Part shown: piece by piece, positions 34,365-46,202 of the stretch
Position numbering within the stretch: the stretch's first letter is position 1
How the letters are laid out: every line of letters begins with the position of its first letter
Assembly (NCBI GenBank): GCA_035471925.1
Contig: DATIPO010000081.1
Span: 1-64,000, forward strand
From: JANQFM01 sp035471925
GTDB taxonomy: Bacteria > Acidobacteriota > UBA6911 > RPQK01 > DATIPO01
DNA length: 64,000 bases
Direction of reading: 5' to 3'
Position numbers and translations under genes: made by a program
Notes under the pieces: model-generated
Databases searched by the model: none
Seen by the model: the letters and a program-made list of their open reading frames with translations, nothing else
Told to the model about the DNA's origin: nothing

Positions 34365-36029
34365 ATGGAAAATATAGAAGTAGTACCCTTGGGAGGAGTG
34401 GGCGAGTTCGGAATGAACTGCTCGGTCCTCCGTTGTAACGATACGGCCATTCTGGTGGACGCGGGAATGACCTTCCCCCGCAGCGACAAAGGCAGTGAAC
34501 TGGGCGTCAACGTGGTAGTGCCGGAAATCGATTACCTGCACGACATCGGCGACCAACTCAAAGCCATCTTCCTCACCCACGGACATGAAGACCACATCGG
34601 CGCCGTATCCTACGTTGTGGAAGAGATCAACGTCCCCGTCTACGGCAGCGCCCTGACCCTGGGACTGGTCGAGAACCGCCTCAAGGAGCGCAAGCTCGAT
34701 TCCCAGGTGGACCTGCGCACGATGAAGGCCCGCGAGCGCATTGAGATGGGCGATTTCACCGTCGAACCCATCCGCGTCACCCATTCCTTTCCCGAGTCCT
34801 TCGCCTTCGCCATCGAGTGTTCAGCGGGACGCATCCTGTGGACGGGAGACTTCAAGTTCGACCAGACGCCCATCGACGGCGTGACCAGCGACCTGCACCG
34901 ACTGGCGGCTCACGGCGAGAAAGGCGTCCTGGCCTTGTTCTCGGACAGCACCAACAGCCACGCGCCGGGACTGTGCCCGTCGGAGCACTCGGTGTGGGAG
35001 CCCATGCGGGCCCTGTTCCGAAAGGCCGAAGGAAAAGTCGTAGTGTCGTGCTTCTCCAGCAGCATCCACCGCATGCAGATCATCCTCGATCTGGCTCAGG
35101 AATTCGGACGCAAAGTGGCGCTGGCCGGACGCAGCCTCAACCAGAACCTGCACAAGGCCTCCGATCTGGGATACCTCAAGGTGCCGCCCGACGTGCTCAT
35201 CAACGCCAACCAGATCGACAACTACCATCCCCACCACATCATCCTCATGGCAGCGGGAAGCCAGGGTGAACCGATGTCCGCCATGAGCCGGCTGGCGCTG
35301 GACGAATTCCGCGAAACCGGAGTGGGAGAGGGAGACGTGGTCATCCTCTCGACCCGGGTCATTCCCGGCAACGAGATGCGCATCGGCGCCATGGTTGACC
35401 ATTTCTACCGCCGCGGCGCCCGGGTCGTCATGTCGGGGGACGCCAACATCCACGCTTCGGGACATGGCTTTCGCGAAGACCTCAAGCTGATGATCAGCCT
35501 CATCCGTCCCAAGTACTTCATTCCCATTCACGGCGATTACCGGCAGCTCAAGGAGCACACCGTGGTGGCCCAGGAACAGGGCATCGCGCCCGCAAACATC
35601 CATCTGATCGAAAACGGCAACGTGCTGCGCATCAGCAAAGAGCAGGCCGAGGTGGTCGACCAAGTCCATGCCGGACGCCGCTTCATCGATGAGGGCTACA
35701 CGGGAGAGGTCCATGAACTGGTGCTGCGTGACCGCCGCTTCCTCTCCGAGGACGGCTTCCTGGTCGTGGTGCTGCGCATGGACCGCTTCGCCGGCGAACT
35801 GATCGGCGATCCCGAAATCATCTCGCGCGGATTCATCCTCATGGAGGACGCCGAAGAGCTCCTGGAAGAGGCCAAGCAGATCGTCCTCGACACCATCGAG
35901 GAGACGCCGGCCGAGAAGCTGCGCGACGAAGACCTCTTCAAGGAACTGGTGCGCAAGCGCCTCAAGCGCTTCCTGCGCAAGAAGACCGGCAAGCGTCCCA
36001 TGATTTTGCCCGTCACCCTGGAAATCTAG
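34365..36029 (+). CDS. rnj: Ribonuclease J
   Basis: This 554-aa protein is a metallo-beta-lactamase/beta-CASP nuclease. The zinc motif is LTHGHEDHIGA, with later ligands in VTHSFPE and GDFKFD. The beta-CASP motifs are SCFSSSIHRMQ and PIHGDYRQL. It opens with VPLGGVGEFGMN, typical of RNase J. The C-terminal domain ends KRFLRKKTGKRPMILPV. It degrades and matures RNA with both 5'-3' exo and endo activity. ATG 34365 is preceded by GAGAAGAGAG; the open frame upstream overlaps rsmA and is not used. It probably shares a transcript with rsmA. Confidence 0.95.
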   Translation: MENIEVVPLGGVGEFGMNCSVLRCNDTAILVDAGMTFPRSDKGSELGVNVVVPEIDYLHDIGDQLKAIFLTHGHEDHIGAVSYVVEEINVPVYGSALTLGLVENRLKERKLDSQVDLRTMKARERIEMGDFTVEPIRVTHSFPESFAFAIECSAGRILWTGDFKFDQTPIDGVTSDLHRLAAHGEKGVLALFSDSTNSHAPGLCPSEHSVWEPMRALFRKAEGKVVVSCFSSSIHRMQIILDLAQEFGRKVALAGRSLNQNLHKASDLGYLKVPPDVLINANQIDNYHPHHIILMAAGSQGEPMSAMSRLALDEFRETGVGEGDVVILSTRVIPGNEMRIGAMVDHFYRRGARVVMSGDANIHASGHGFREDLKLMISLIRPKYFIPIHGDYRQLKEHTVVAQEQGIAPANIHLIENGNVLRISKEQAEVVDQVHAGRRFIDEGYTGEVHELVLRDRRFLSEDGFLVVVLRMDRFAGELIGDPEIISRGFILMEDAEELLEEAKQIVLDTIEETPAEKLRDEDLFKELVRKRLKRFLRKKTGKRPMILPVTLEI

Positions 36030-36158
36030 GCGCGTCCGGCGGCTCGGCGTTCCGGAGTCCTTCAGCTTGCTTCCCGCTCCAACGGCGCCCAATCACACGC
36101 GATTGGTGCACCGGCGGACACACCGACACGCTACAATGGCGATCCGGAAGGTGAATGC

Positions 36159-38429
36159 ATGGAGCAAGTCAAAAAGGTCAACGAACTCTTCGGCCTCTCG
36201 CTGATGGCTCTGGCAGGGCTGCTCATCCTCTCGCTGCTGACCTATAGTTCTCAGGACCCTTCCTGGAACGTCTCCTCGCCAGCCGGCGACATCGCCAACT
36301 ACGCGGGACGCTTCGGAGCCTGGCTGGCCGACGGGCTCTACCAGGTGCTGGGCTTCCCCGCCCTGGCGCTGCCGGCCATCTTTTTCCTCTTCGGATACCG
36401 CCGCCTGCGGGGACGGGCTCCCCTCAGCGGACTCAAGGTCAAAGCCGCGGCTCTGTTGGTTCTGCTGGCCGCTCTTTCCACCGGCCTGGCCTTGCTCCAG
36501 TCGCTGGCGCCCCAGCCGCGGGGATTTTCTCCAGGCGGGGTGGTGGGCTCGGTGCTGGCCGAGAAGATGTTGACCTACTTCAACCGTCCGGGATCGCTGC
36601 TCATCGTCCTGGCTGCCGTCCTCATGGCCCTTGTGGCCTCTACCCGTTTCTCGGTGGACCGCTTTCTGGCCTGGATGCAGCGCCGAAACTGGCGTATCCC
36701 CTCCTGGCTGCCGCTTTCCTGGCTCAAGCGCTTTAGGACAACACCGGGGAGCGGCGGCGAGATTCGAGAGTCGTCCGCCCCACCCCCCATTCCCATCGAA
36801 GAGGAGGCTCCCTGGGAAGGACCCTCGGATCAAGAATCCAAATCCCAGGGATCCAGCTCCCAAGGGTCTGGCCAAGCGCCCAGGGTCAAGGTGCAGGACG
36901 AATACGCCGCCCGCCTCGCCGGCAAGAAGAAAGGCGCGGAGTACCCGCTTTTTCCCGAGATGAGCGAAGGACGCGAAGTCAGCATGCCTTCCCTCGATTT
37001 CCTCAAGCAGCCGGACGAGACCGCCCAGATCAATAAGGCGTCGCTGCTCACCAAGGCCGAGCAACTGAAGAAGAAGTACGCTGAGTTCGACGTCCACGGA
37101 AACGTCCTGCAGATCCATCCCGGCCCGGTGGTCACCACCTTCGAATTCAAGCCCGATGCCGGAGTCAAGTACTCCAAGGTGACCAGCCTGGAGCAGGACC
37201 TGTGCCTGGGCCTTAAGGCTGAATCGGTACGCATCGACCGCATTCCCGGCAAGAACACGGTGGGCGTGGAAGTGCCCAACGACATGCGCCAGACCATTTA
37301 CTTGCGCGAGATTCTGGCTTCGGGCGCCTTCCATGAGGCCGATTCTCCGCTCACACTGGCCCTGGGCAAGACCATCAACGGAACCACTTACATCGCCGAC
37401 CTGGCCCGCATGCCCCACCTGCTCATCGCCGGCGCCACCGGTTCGGGGAAAAGCGTCAGCCTCAACTGCATGGTCTGTTCGGTGCTCTACAAGGCCCAGC
37501 CCTCAGAGGTGCGCTTCATCATGGTCGATCCGAAGCGCCTCGAACTGGGGCTCTACGCCGACATCCCCCATCTGCTGACCCCCATCGTGACCGACCCAAA
37601 GCAGGCCGCCAACGCCCTCACCTGGGCCGTCAGCGAGATGGAGCAGCGATACAAGCTGCTGGCCCGCCACGGCGTCCGCAACATTGCCCAGTTCAATGCC
37701 CTGATGCGCGAGAAGGGCGACGAACTGGAGGCCCAGGGATCCGAGGAGTGCACTCCCCTGCCCTATATCGTCATCGTTGTGGACGAGTTGGCCGACCTGA
37801 TGATGACCGCCGGAAAGGAAGTCGAGGCCGCCCTGACCCGCCTGGCGCAAATGGCCCGCGCCATCGGCATTCACCTCATTCTGGCCACCCAGCGGCCCTC
37901 GGTGGACGTCATTACCGGCCTCATCAAAGCCAACTTCCCCTGCCGCATGTCCTTCCGCGTCTCTTCGCGCATCGATTCCCGCACCATTATCGACGGCAGC
38001 GGAGCCGAAAGTCTCCTGGGAATGGGCGACATGCTCTTCCTGCCTCCTTCGACTTCGCGCCTGATCCGCCTTCACGGCCCCTACGTCAGCGAGAAGGAGA
38101 TCGCCAAGATCACGGGATTCCTGCGCCAACAAGCCCAGCCGCAGTATCAGGAGGAAATCCTGCAGAGCCAGGAAGAAGAGGACAGCGGACTCGTCGACAT
38201 CGGCGATATGGAAGACGAACTCTTCGACGAGGCCGCCCGCTTCGTTGTCGATACCCGCAAAGCCTCGACCTCCTTGCTTCAGCGCCGCTTCCGCATCGGC
38301 TACGGGCGCGCCGCCCGACTCCTCGACATGATGGAGCACGAGGGTCTGGTTTCGCCCCCCGACGGCACCAAGCCGCGCGACGTCCTGGTGGAATCCAACT
38401 ACTTCCAAGAAGTGGACGACCGGGACTAG
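36159..38429 (+). CDS. ftsK: DNA translocase FtsK/SpoIIIE
   Basis: The 756-aa protein has an N-terminal membrane domain of about four helices (residues about 10-165). A Pro/Ser/Glu-rich linker of about 75 residues follows, shorter than in E. coli. The alpha domain contains VHGNVLQIHPGPVVTTFEFKP. The RecA-like beta domain has Walker A GATGSGKSV and Walker B YIVIVVDELADLM. The gamma winged-helix ends LLQRRFRIGYGRAARLLDMME and PRDVLV. It pumps chromosomal DNA at the septum and orients by KOPS-like sites. Downstream 38430-38592 contains no gene and precedes a VWFA gene. Confidence 0.96.
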   Translation: MEQVKKVNELFGLSLMALAGLLILSLLTYSSQDPSWNVSSPAGDIANYAGRFGAWLADGLYQVLGFPALALPAIFFLFGYRRLRGRAPLSGLKVKAAALLVLLAALSTGLALLQSLAPQPRGFSPGGVVGSVLAEKMLTYFNRPGSLLIVLAAVLMALVASTRFSVDRFLAWMQRRNWRIPSWLPLSWLKRFRTTPGSGGEIRESSAPPPIPIEEEAPWEGPSDQESKSQGSSSQGSGQAPRVKVQDEYAARLAGKKKGAEYPLFPEMSEGREVSMPSLDFLKQPDETAQINKASLLTKAEQLKKKYAEFDVHGNVLQIHPGPVVTTFEFKPDAGVKYSKVTSLEQDLCLGLKAESVRIDRIPGKNTVGVEVPNDMRQTIYLREILASGAFHEADSPLTLALGKTINGTTYIADLARMPHLLIAGATGSGKSVSLNCMVCSVLYKAQPSEVRFIMVDPKRLELGLYADIPHLLTPIVTDPKQAANALTWAVSEMEQRYKLLARHGVRNIAQFNALMREKGDELEAQGSEECTPLPYIVIVVDELADLMMTAGKEVEAALTRLAQMARAIGIHLILATQRPSVDVITGLIKANFPCRMSFRVSSRIDSRTIIDGSGAESLLGMGDMLFLPPSTSRLIRLHGPYVSEKEIAKITGFLRQQAQPQYQEEILQSQEEEDSGLVDIGDMEDELFDEAARFVVDTRKASTSLLQRRFRIGYGRAARLLDMMEHEGLVSPPDGTKPRDVLVESNYFQEVDDRD

Positions 38430-38592
38430 GCCACCAAGTGGCCAGCAAATTCACGCACGAGTCGGTTTTTTGCGGCTGGGCTGGCGGACTCCGAATGCCC
38501 TCGACGTTGAGTGGCTGCGCGTTTGAAGGTTTGGGCTGCCCGCCACCCGCCGGGTGACACTTTTGGACCGGCAGACAATCCAAGGTAAAGTA

Positions 38593-39531
38593 ATGTCGAT
38601 GAGTCGAATTGCCTCTGCCTTCCTTTTTCTAACCCTGCTTTCACACTCGGTTGGCGCGCTTTGCGCCCAAGACCAAGTTGTGGACACGAAGCCGGGCGAC
38701 CAGAAGCCCCAGATGCCTCCGCGCTTCGAGACGCGCCGCGACTTGGTGCTGGTGCGGGTCACGGTGACCGATCCCCTCAACCGCTTCATTACAGGTCTGA
38801 AGAAGGAGAACTTTCGCCTCTTCGAGGACAAGGTGGAGCAGGAGATCGAGTATTTCGGCACTTCCAACCGCCCTGTCAGCGTTGGCTTGATCTTGGACAT
38901 CAGCCAATCCATGGAGAACAACATCGAAAACGCCAAGAGGTCGATGCGGCGCTTCATCGACAAGGGCGATCCCCGCGACGAGTACTTCCTTATTACCTTC
39001 AACAACCGCACCGCTCTGGTGCAGGACTTCACCACCCAACGCGAAGAGATCGTCAACAAGATCGCCTGGACCAAGTCCAAGGGCGACACCGCACTCTACG
39101 ATGCCCTTTACCTCGGGCTGGAGCGGATCAAAAAAGGCCGTTTCGACAAGAAGGCCCTGATCCTGGTGTCGGACGGCGAGGTCAACTCGGGGCGCTACAC
39201 GATGCAAGACATCGTCCAGTACGCCTCGGAGTCGCAGGCCCAGATTTACGTGATCGGCGAACCCGGCGAGGAAGGCTACGGAAACGACGTCTTGGCCCAA
39301 GTCGTGCACTTGACCGGAGGACGCATCTTCTACCCGGCCAGCTTCCAGCAGTTGAGCTATTACGTCGATTACATCCACTCCGAACTACGCCATCAATACG
39401 TCCTTGGCTTTTCCTCCAGCAACACCGAAGGCGATCAAATCCGGGAACTGCAGGTGCGGATGAAGCCGCCCGAAGGACTGCCTGATCTGAGGATCCGTCA
39501 CCGCAGCTCCTACTTAGCGCCCCGCCGGTGA
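38593..39531 (+). CDS. VWFA-related acidobacterial domain protein 1
   Basis: The 312-aa secreted protein has a signal peptide (IASAFLFLTLLSHSVGALCAQ). Next comes VRVTVTDPLNRFITGLKKENFRLFED, the conserved lead-in of the acidobacterial VWFA family. The von Willebrand A fold follows with MIDAS sequence DISQS (LILDISQSMENN), TALYDALYLGL and ALILVSDGEVNSG. A C-terminal strand segment ends RELQVRMKPPEG. The MIDAS is complete, so metal-dependent ligand binding is expected. ATG 38593 follows AAGGTAAAG. A second copy starts 101 bp downstream. Substrate or ligand is unknown. Confidence 0.9.
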   Translation: MSMSRIASAFLFLTLLSHSVGALCAQDQVVDTKPGDQKPQMPPRFETRRDLVLVRVTVTDPLNRFITGLKKENFRLFEDKVEQEIEYFGTSNRPVSVGLILDISQSMENNIENAKRSMRRFIDKGDPRDEYFLITFNNRTALVQDFTTQREEIVNKIAWTKSKGDTALYDALYLGLERIKKGRFDKKALILVSDGEVNSGRYTMQDIVQYASESQAQIYVIGEPGEEGYGNDVLAQVVHLTGGRIFYPASFQQLSYYVDYIHSELRHQYVLGFSSSNTEGDQIRELQVRMKPPEGLPDLRIRHRSSYLAPRR

Positions 39532-39632
39532 CGGCGCAGGAGGGCACCGCCGGTCTTTCCTCTCATCCCCCTGCCGCAGCGAACCCGGTTGCATTGAAAC
39601 GTTGGCCAGCGGCTTGCATCTGAGAACAATGC

Positions 39633-40613
39633 ATGACTAAAGTGGATTCGATGGGCAGAACTCTCTTGGCCTCGATGGTGGTGACACTGCTGTTTTGCAC
39701 GGCGCCTGCGGACGCGGTGTGGGCTCAGGACGCAACGGCTTCCGACCAGACGCCGCGCTTCAAGGCCTCCGTCGAGCAAGTCGTTCTTTATGTCTCGGTA
39801 TACAACGAAGAAGGCCACTTGGTGCCGGGGCTTCCGCGCGAGCGCTTCCGCGTTTTCGAAGACAAGGTCGAGCAGGAGATCACCTACTTCGGACTCGACG
39901 ACGTGCCTTCCACTATCGGAGTCGTGATGGATTCCAGCGGTTCGATGCGGGGCCGTTTCGACATGGTCAACCGGGCCACCTCCAAGTTTCTCGACAACAA
40001 TCATCCCGACAACGAGCTCTTCCTGATCGAGTTCAAGAGCGAAGTTTCTCTGGAAGAGAGCTTCACCCGCGATCCGGCCGACATTCGGGACGCCTTGGAC
40101 AACATGATCATCTCCGGCGGGACGGCCCTCTACGACGCCATTTTCCTGGCTGTCGATCACGCCAAAGAGGGCAGCGAGCCCAAGAAGGCGCTGCTGGTGT
40201 TCACCGACGGCGAAGATAAAGACAGCTTTTACAAGCACGAGGAGTTGCTCGACAAGGTCCGCGAAGCCGATACCCAGATCTTCATCGTGGCCTTCCTGGC
40301 CGAAGACCTGGAGGACGACGGCGGAGGGTTGTTCGGCGTTTTCAAGGGCGAGACCGCCAAAGAGAAGGTCCAGCGCGAGATCCGCGAAATCGCTGAATAT
40401 ACGGGCGGACAGGCCTTCTTCCCGCAGGAAATCGGCGAACTCGACGCCCTCTTTGCCCAAGTGGCCAGCGACCTGCGCAATCAGTACCGTATCGCCTACG
40501 TTCCCAGCAAGGGCTTAGGCGACGGCGAATGGCGCGACGTCGACGTGGTTCTGCAAGGCGCCCGCGAGGAGGGCCTCAAGGTCCGCGTGCGCAAGGGCTA
40601 CTACGCCAAGTAG
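39633..40613 (+). CDS. VWFA-related acidobacterial domain protein 2
   Basis: This 326-aa paralogue of the preceding gene has a signal peptide (LLASMVVTLLFCTAPADA). It then has VYNEEGHLVPGLPRERFRVFEDKVEQ and a VWA fold with a classical MIDAS (VVMDSSGSMRGR), the TALYDAIFLAVDHA segment and LLVFTDGEDKDSF. An insertion, EDLEDDGGGLFGVF, sits in the loop near residue 215 and is absent from copy 1. The family end DVVLQGAREEGLKVRVRKGYYA is present. A second ATG six codons downstream (39651) is an alternative start. The weak stem CGACCG/CGGTCG at 40636-40653 could end the transcript. Confidence 0.9.
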   Translation: MTKVDSMGRTLLASMVVTLLFCTAPADAVWAQDATASDQTPRFKASVEQVVLYVSVYNEEGHLVPGLPRERFRVFEDKVEQEITYFGLDDVPSTIGVVMDSSGSMRGRFDMVNRATSKFLDNNHPDNELFLIEFKSEVSLEESFTRDPADIRDALDNMIISGGTALYDAIFLAVDHAKEGSEPKKALLVFTDGEDKDSFYKHEELLDKVREADTQIFIVAFLAEDLEDDGGGLFGVFKGETAKEKVQREIREIAEYTGGQAFFPQEIGELDALFAQVASDLRNQYRIAYVPSKGLGDGEWRDVDVVLQGAREEGLKVRVRKGYYAK

Positions 40614-40635
40614 ACGGAGGGTGCACCTTAAGAAG

Positions 40636-40653
40636 CGACCGCCGCTTCGGTCG
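40636..40653 (+). terminator. Weak hairpin after VWFA gene 2
   Basis: CGACCG at 40636-40641 pairs with CGGTCG at 40648-40653 across a 6-nt loop, 23 bp after the stop. There is no following T-run. Possible but weak terminator before ilvE. Confidence 0.3.
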
Positions 40654-40725
40654 ATTGCGGCATAGAGCGGATATCCAGTCTTTTCTGGCTTGACTCGGGC
40701 TGGCCCCCTCCCTATCCTTTGCGGA

Positions 40726-41649
40726 ATGAGTGAAATCCGAGCCGAAAAGGTCTGGCACAACGGAGAGCTGATCGATTGGGACGACGCCCGCATTCACGTG
40801 GTCTCCCACTCCGTCCACTACGGAACCGCCTGGTTTGAGGGCATCCGATGCTACAAAACCTCGCGCGGGTCGGAGGTCTTCCGTCTGCCCGAGCACATCA
40901 GGCGGCTTTACGATTCCTGCAGAATCTACCGCACCGAGATTCCCTATTCTCGCGAGGCTTTTCAGGAAGCCGCTTTGCAGACCATTCGGGCCAATAACCT
41001 CGAAGCCTGCTACATCCGTCCCATCGTATTGCGCGGCCTGGGGGCCATCGGAGTCAGTCCCCGGCCCACCAAGGTCGAGTCCTACATCATGGTCTGGGAG
41101 TGGGGCAAGTATTTGGGCGAGGAGGCTTTGGAGAAGGGCGTCAAGGTTTGCACCAGTTCCTGGAATCGGGCCGCTCCTAACACCTTTCCCACCATAGCCA
41201 AGGCGGCAGGAAACTACCTCAACAGCGTTTTGGTCAAGATGGAGGCTGAGGTGAGGGGATACGATGAAGGCATTGCCCTGGACGCCCACGGCTTGATCAG
41301 CGAGGGCAGCGGGGAGAACCTCTTTCTCGTCCGCGACAACGTCATCTATACCTCCCAGCTCGTCCATGCCATTCTACCCGGCATCACTCGTGACTCCGTG
41401 CTCACGCTGGCGGCCGAGCTCGGATACACCGTCAAGGAGCAGGCTCTGCCCCGCGAGATGCTCTACCTTTGCGACGAGATCTTCTTCACCGGAACGGCTT
41501 GCGAGATCACTCCCATTCGCTCCGTCGACGACCGTCCGGTGGGCGCAGGCGTACGCGGACCCGTGACCGAGGCCTTGCAGGAGGCCTTTTTCGAGATCGT
41601 GGAAGGCCGGGTTCCCGACCGCCACCGCTGGCTCACTCCCGTGCGCTAA
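40726..41649 (+). CDS. ilvE: Branched-chain amino acid aminotransferase
   Basis: The 307-aa fold-type IV PLP enzyme interconverts branched-chain 2-oxo acids and amino acids. Landmarks are VSHSVHYGTAWFEGIRCY, RPIVLRGLGAIG and the PLP-lysine region FPTIAKAAGNYLNS. Further landmarks are the GYDEGIALD and SEGSGENLFLVRD loops and FFTGTACEITPIRSVD. The length matches IlvE proteins of about 305 residues. ATG 40726 is preceded by GCGGA; an open frame of 12 more codons upstream has no site. It stands between the VWFA genes and pilT; the 107-bp gap before pilT may hold a separate promoter. Confidence 0.95.
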   Translation: MSEIRAEKVWHNGELIDWDDARIHVVSHSVHYGTAWFEGIRCYKTSRGSEVFRLPEHIRRLYDSCRIYRTEIPYSREAFQEAALQTIRANNLEACYIRPIVLRGLGAIGVSPRPTKVESYIMVWEWGKYLGEEALEKGVKVCTSSWNRAAPNTFPTIAKAAGNYLNSVLVKMEAEVRGYDEGIALDAHGLISEGSGENLFLVRDNVIYTSQLVHAILPGITRDSVLTLAAELGYTVKEQALPREMLYLCDEIFFTGTACEITPIRSVDDRPVGAGVRGPVTEALQEAFFEIVEGRVPDRHRWLTPVR

Positions 41650-41756
41650 GGTTCCGTTCAGAATTGCCGATGAGAATTGACGCGGGGGAATGCATTTCAT
41701 GACCCCTTTTGCGTCCGTGCGGTATAAGATCGTAACGGGTCATTCGAGAAGAGATC

Positions 41757-42848
41757 ATGATCGACTTAAGACGCCTCCTCAAGACGGCCATCGAGAACGA
41801 CGCCTCCGACATCCACGTCAAGGCGGGAGCCCTGCCCCATATGCGCATTCTGGGCGAATTGCGTCCCGCTGAGCAGTTCTCGACCGTCACCAAGGAAGAC
41901 ACCCTCGACCTGGCTCAGCATCTTCTCAACGCCCGCCAGCGCGAGGCCCTGACGCAGCGGGCCGAAATCGACCTTTCCTTCTCCATCGGGGGTGTGGGAC
42001 GCTTCCGTTTGGCCGTCTTCCACCAGCGGGGCGCCATTTCCATGGTGATGCGCGTGATTTCCGACAACGTGCCCGGCATGGACGAACTCAACTTGCCTCC
42101 GGCGCTGGCCGACATCGCCGAGGAACGGCGCGGACTGGTCATGGTGACGGGAACCACCGGAAGCGGAAAGTCGACCACGCTGGCGGCCATGATCCAGCAC
42201 GTCAACCAGCGCCGGCCGGCTCACATCATCACTATCGAAGATCCGATTGAGTACTACTTCCGCGACGACAAGTCCTTCATCTCCCAGCGCGAGGTCAACC
42301 TCGACACCGAGAACTTCGCGGCCGCCCTGCGCGGGGCTCTGCGTCAGGACCCCGACATCGTCATGGTGGGTGAGATGCGCGACTACGAGACCGTCCAGAC
42401 GGCGTTGCAGGCAGCGGAAACGGGACACTTGGTGATGAGCACGCTGCACACCACCGACACCATCGAGACCATCAACCGCGTCATCGCCATCTTCCCCGAC
42501 CACCAGCAGCAGGATATCCGTTTCCGCTTGGCATCCAGCCTGCGGGCCATTATTTCAATGCGCTTGATCCGCTCCTCGATCTTTGACGGACGCGTCCCGG
42601 CGGTGGAGATCCTGCGCAACACCGACTACGTGCGCAGCATCGTCGAAGATCCCCACAAGACCAAGGAAATCAAGCAGGCCCTGGAGACTGGATACACCCA
42701 GTACGGAATGCAGTCCTTCGACCGCTCGATCTTCGACCACTTCCAGGAGGGACGCATCAGCCGCGAGGACGCCCTCTCCAACGCTTCCTCTCCTGAGGAT
42801 CTGCAACTCCGCATCCGCGGCATCGTCAGTTCCACGGAACAGTTGTGA
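41757..42848 (+). CDS. pilT: Twitching motility retraction ATPase PilT
   Basis: This 363-aa hexameric ATPase powers type IV pilus retraction. The N-terminal PAS-like domain has ASDIHVKAGALPHMRILGEL. Walker A is GTTGSGKST; the Asp boxes are IITIEDPIEYY; Walker B is VMVGEMRDYET; and the His box is HLVMSTLHTTDTIE. The C-terminal helix set includes the PilT-specific AIISMRLI. RecX overlaps its stop (GTGA), so they are co-translated. No other pilus genes are in the window. Confidence 0.95.
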   Translation: MIDLRRLLKTAIENDASDIHVKAGALPHMRILGELRPAEQFSTVTKEDTLDLAQHLLNARQREALTQRAEIDLSFSIGGVGRFRLAVFHQRGAISMVMRVISDNVPGMDELNLPPALADIAEERRGLVMVTGTTGSGKSTTLAAMIQHVNQRRPAHIITIEDPIEYYFRDDKSFISQREVNLDTENFAAALRGALRQDPDIVMVGEMRDYETVQTALQAAETGHLVMSTLHTTDTIETINRVIAIFPDHQQQDIRFRLASSLRAIISMRLIRSSIFDGRVPAVEILRNTDYVRSIVEDPHKTKEIKQALETGYTQYGMQSFDRSIFDHFQEGRISREDALSNASSPEDLQLRIRGIVSSTEQL

Positions 42849-43387
42849 GCCCGTCCAAGCCCGATAAGCCCGAATTTGAGAGATCCCGCTCGAAGAAATC
42901 ATCCTCGCCCAAGGGCAAGTCGGCCTATATGCGGGCGGTGGGCCTGCTGGCCAAGCGGGCCCACAGCTCCTCCGAACTGCGCCGCAAGCTCAAGAGCCGC
43001 CACTCGGACGCGGAAATCGAGGAAGCGCTGAAGAAGCTTGAGGGCCAGGGCTTCGTCGATGACGCCCAATTCGCCGCCCAGCGTGCCTGTCTCTGCCGCC
43101 TCGACAAGGCCTGGGGAGACCGCCGCATCGAACTCGACCTGCAGCAGCGTCACCAAATCAAGGAGCGCGACTTGGCCCAAGCCCTTGAAGCGGCTGAAGC
43201 CGAGCAGCCGGAGCAGCAGGCCTTGGAGCGCATCGTGCAAAACTGGCTGCGCTTGCGGGGGGAGCCTTCCACCGTCCGCGATCTGAAGAAACTCCACGAC
43301 CGCTGCCTGCGTCTGGGCCACCGTCCAGACCGGGTGCGCTCCCGCCTCGACGCCTTCTTCCGGCATCTGGATTGGGACGCCGACTGA
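42845..43387 (+). CDS. recX: RecA regulator RecX
   Basis: The 180-aa protein starts with GTG at 42845, overlapping the pilT stop by 4 bases. It carries the three-helix repeats of RecX: YMRAVGLLAKRAHSSSELRRKL, EEALKKLEGQGFVDDAQFAAQR and DRVRSRLDAFFRHL. RecX blocks RecA filament extension. The N-terminal 25 residues are Lys/Ser-rich and poorly conserved. Its coupling to pilT is unusual in function but plain in sequence; RecA is not in the window. Confidence 0.9.
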   Translation: MSPSKPDKPEFERSRSKKSSSPKGKSAYMRAVGLLAKRAHSSSELRRKLKSRHSDAEIEEALKKLEGQGFVDDAQFAAQRACLCRLDKAWGDRRIELDLQQRHQIKERDLAQALEAAEAEQPEQQALERIVQNWLRLRGEPSTVRDLKKLHDRCLRLGHRPDRVRSRLDAFFRHLDWDAD

Positions 43388-43484
43388 GTCAAGGCCGCAG
43401 AGGGAGCACACGCCTGATAAAGCGGTGAAGAGCCGCTGATTGAATCTACGCCGATTCCCGGACTGTATTATCATGACCGGTGTC

Positions 43485-46115
<2,631 letters not shown>

Positions 46116-46202
46116 AAGGACAGAAGAATTCTGCAATAATGAGAGAGCTTGTGCGGGAAATCACTCGACTTTTTCCGCCCATCAGGCATCTTGGTAGGAC
46201 GT

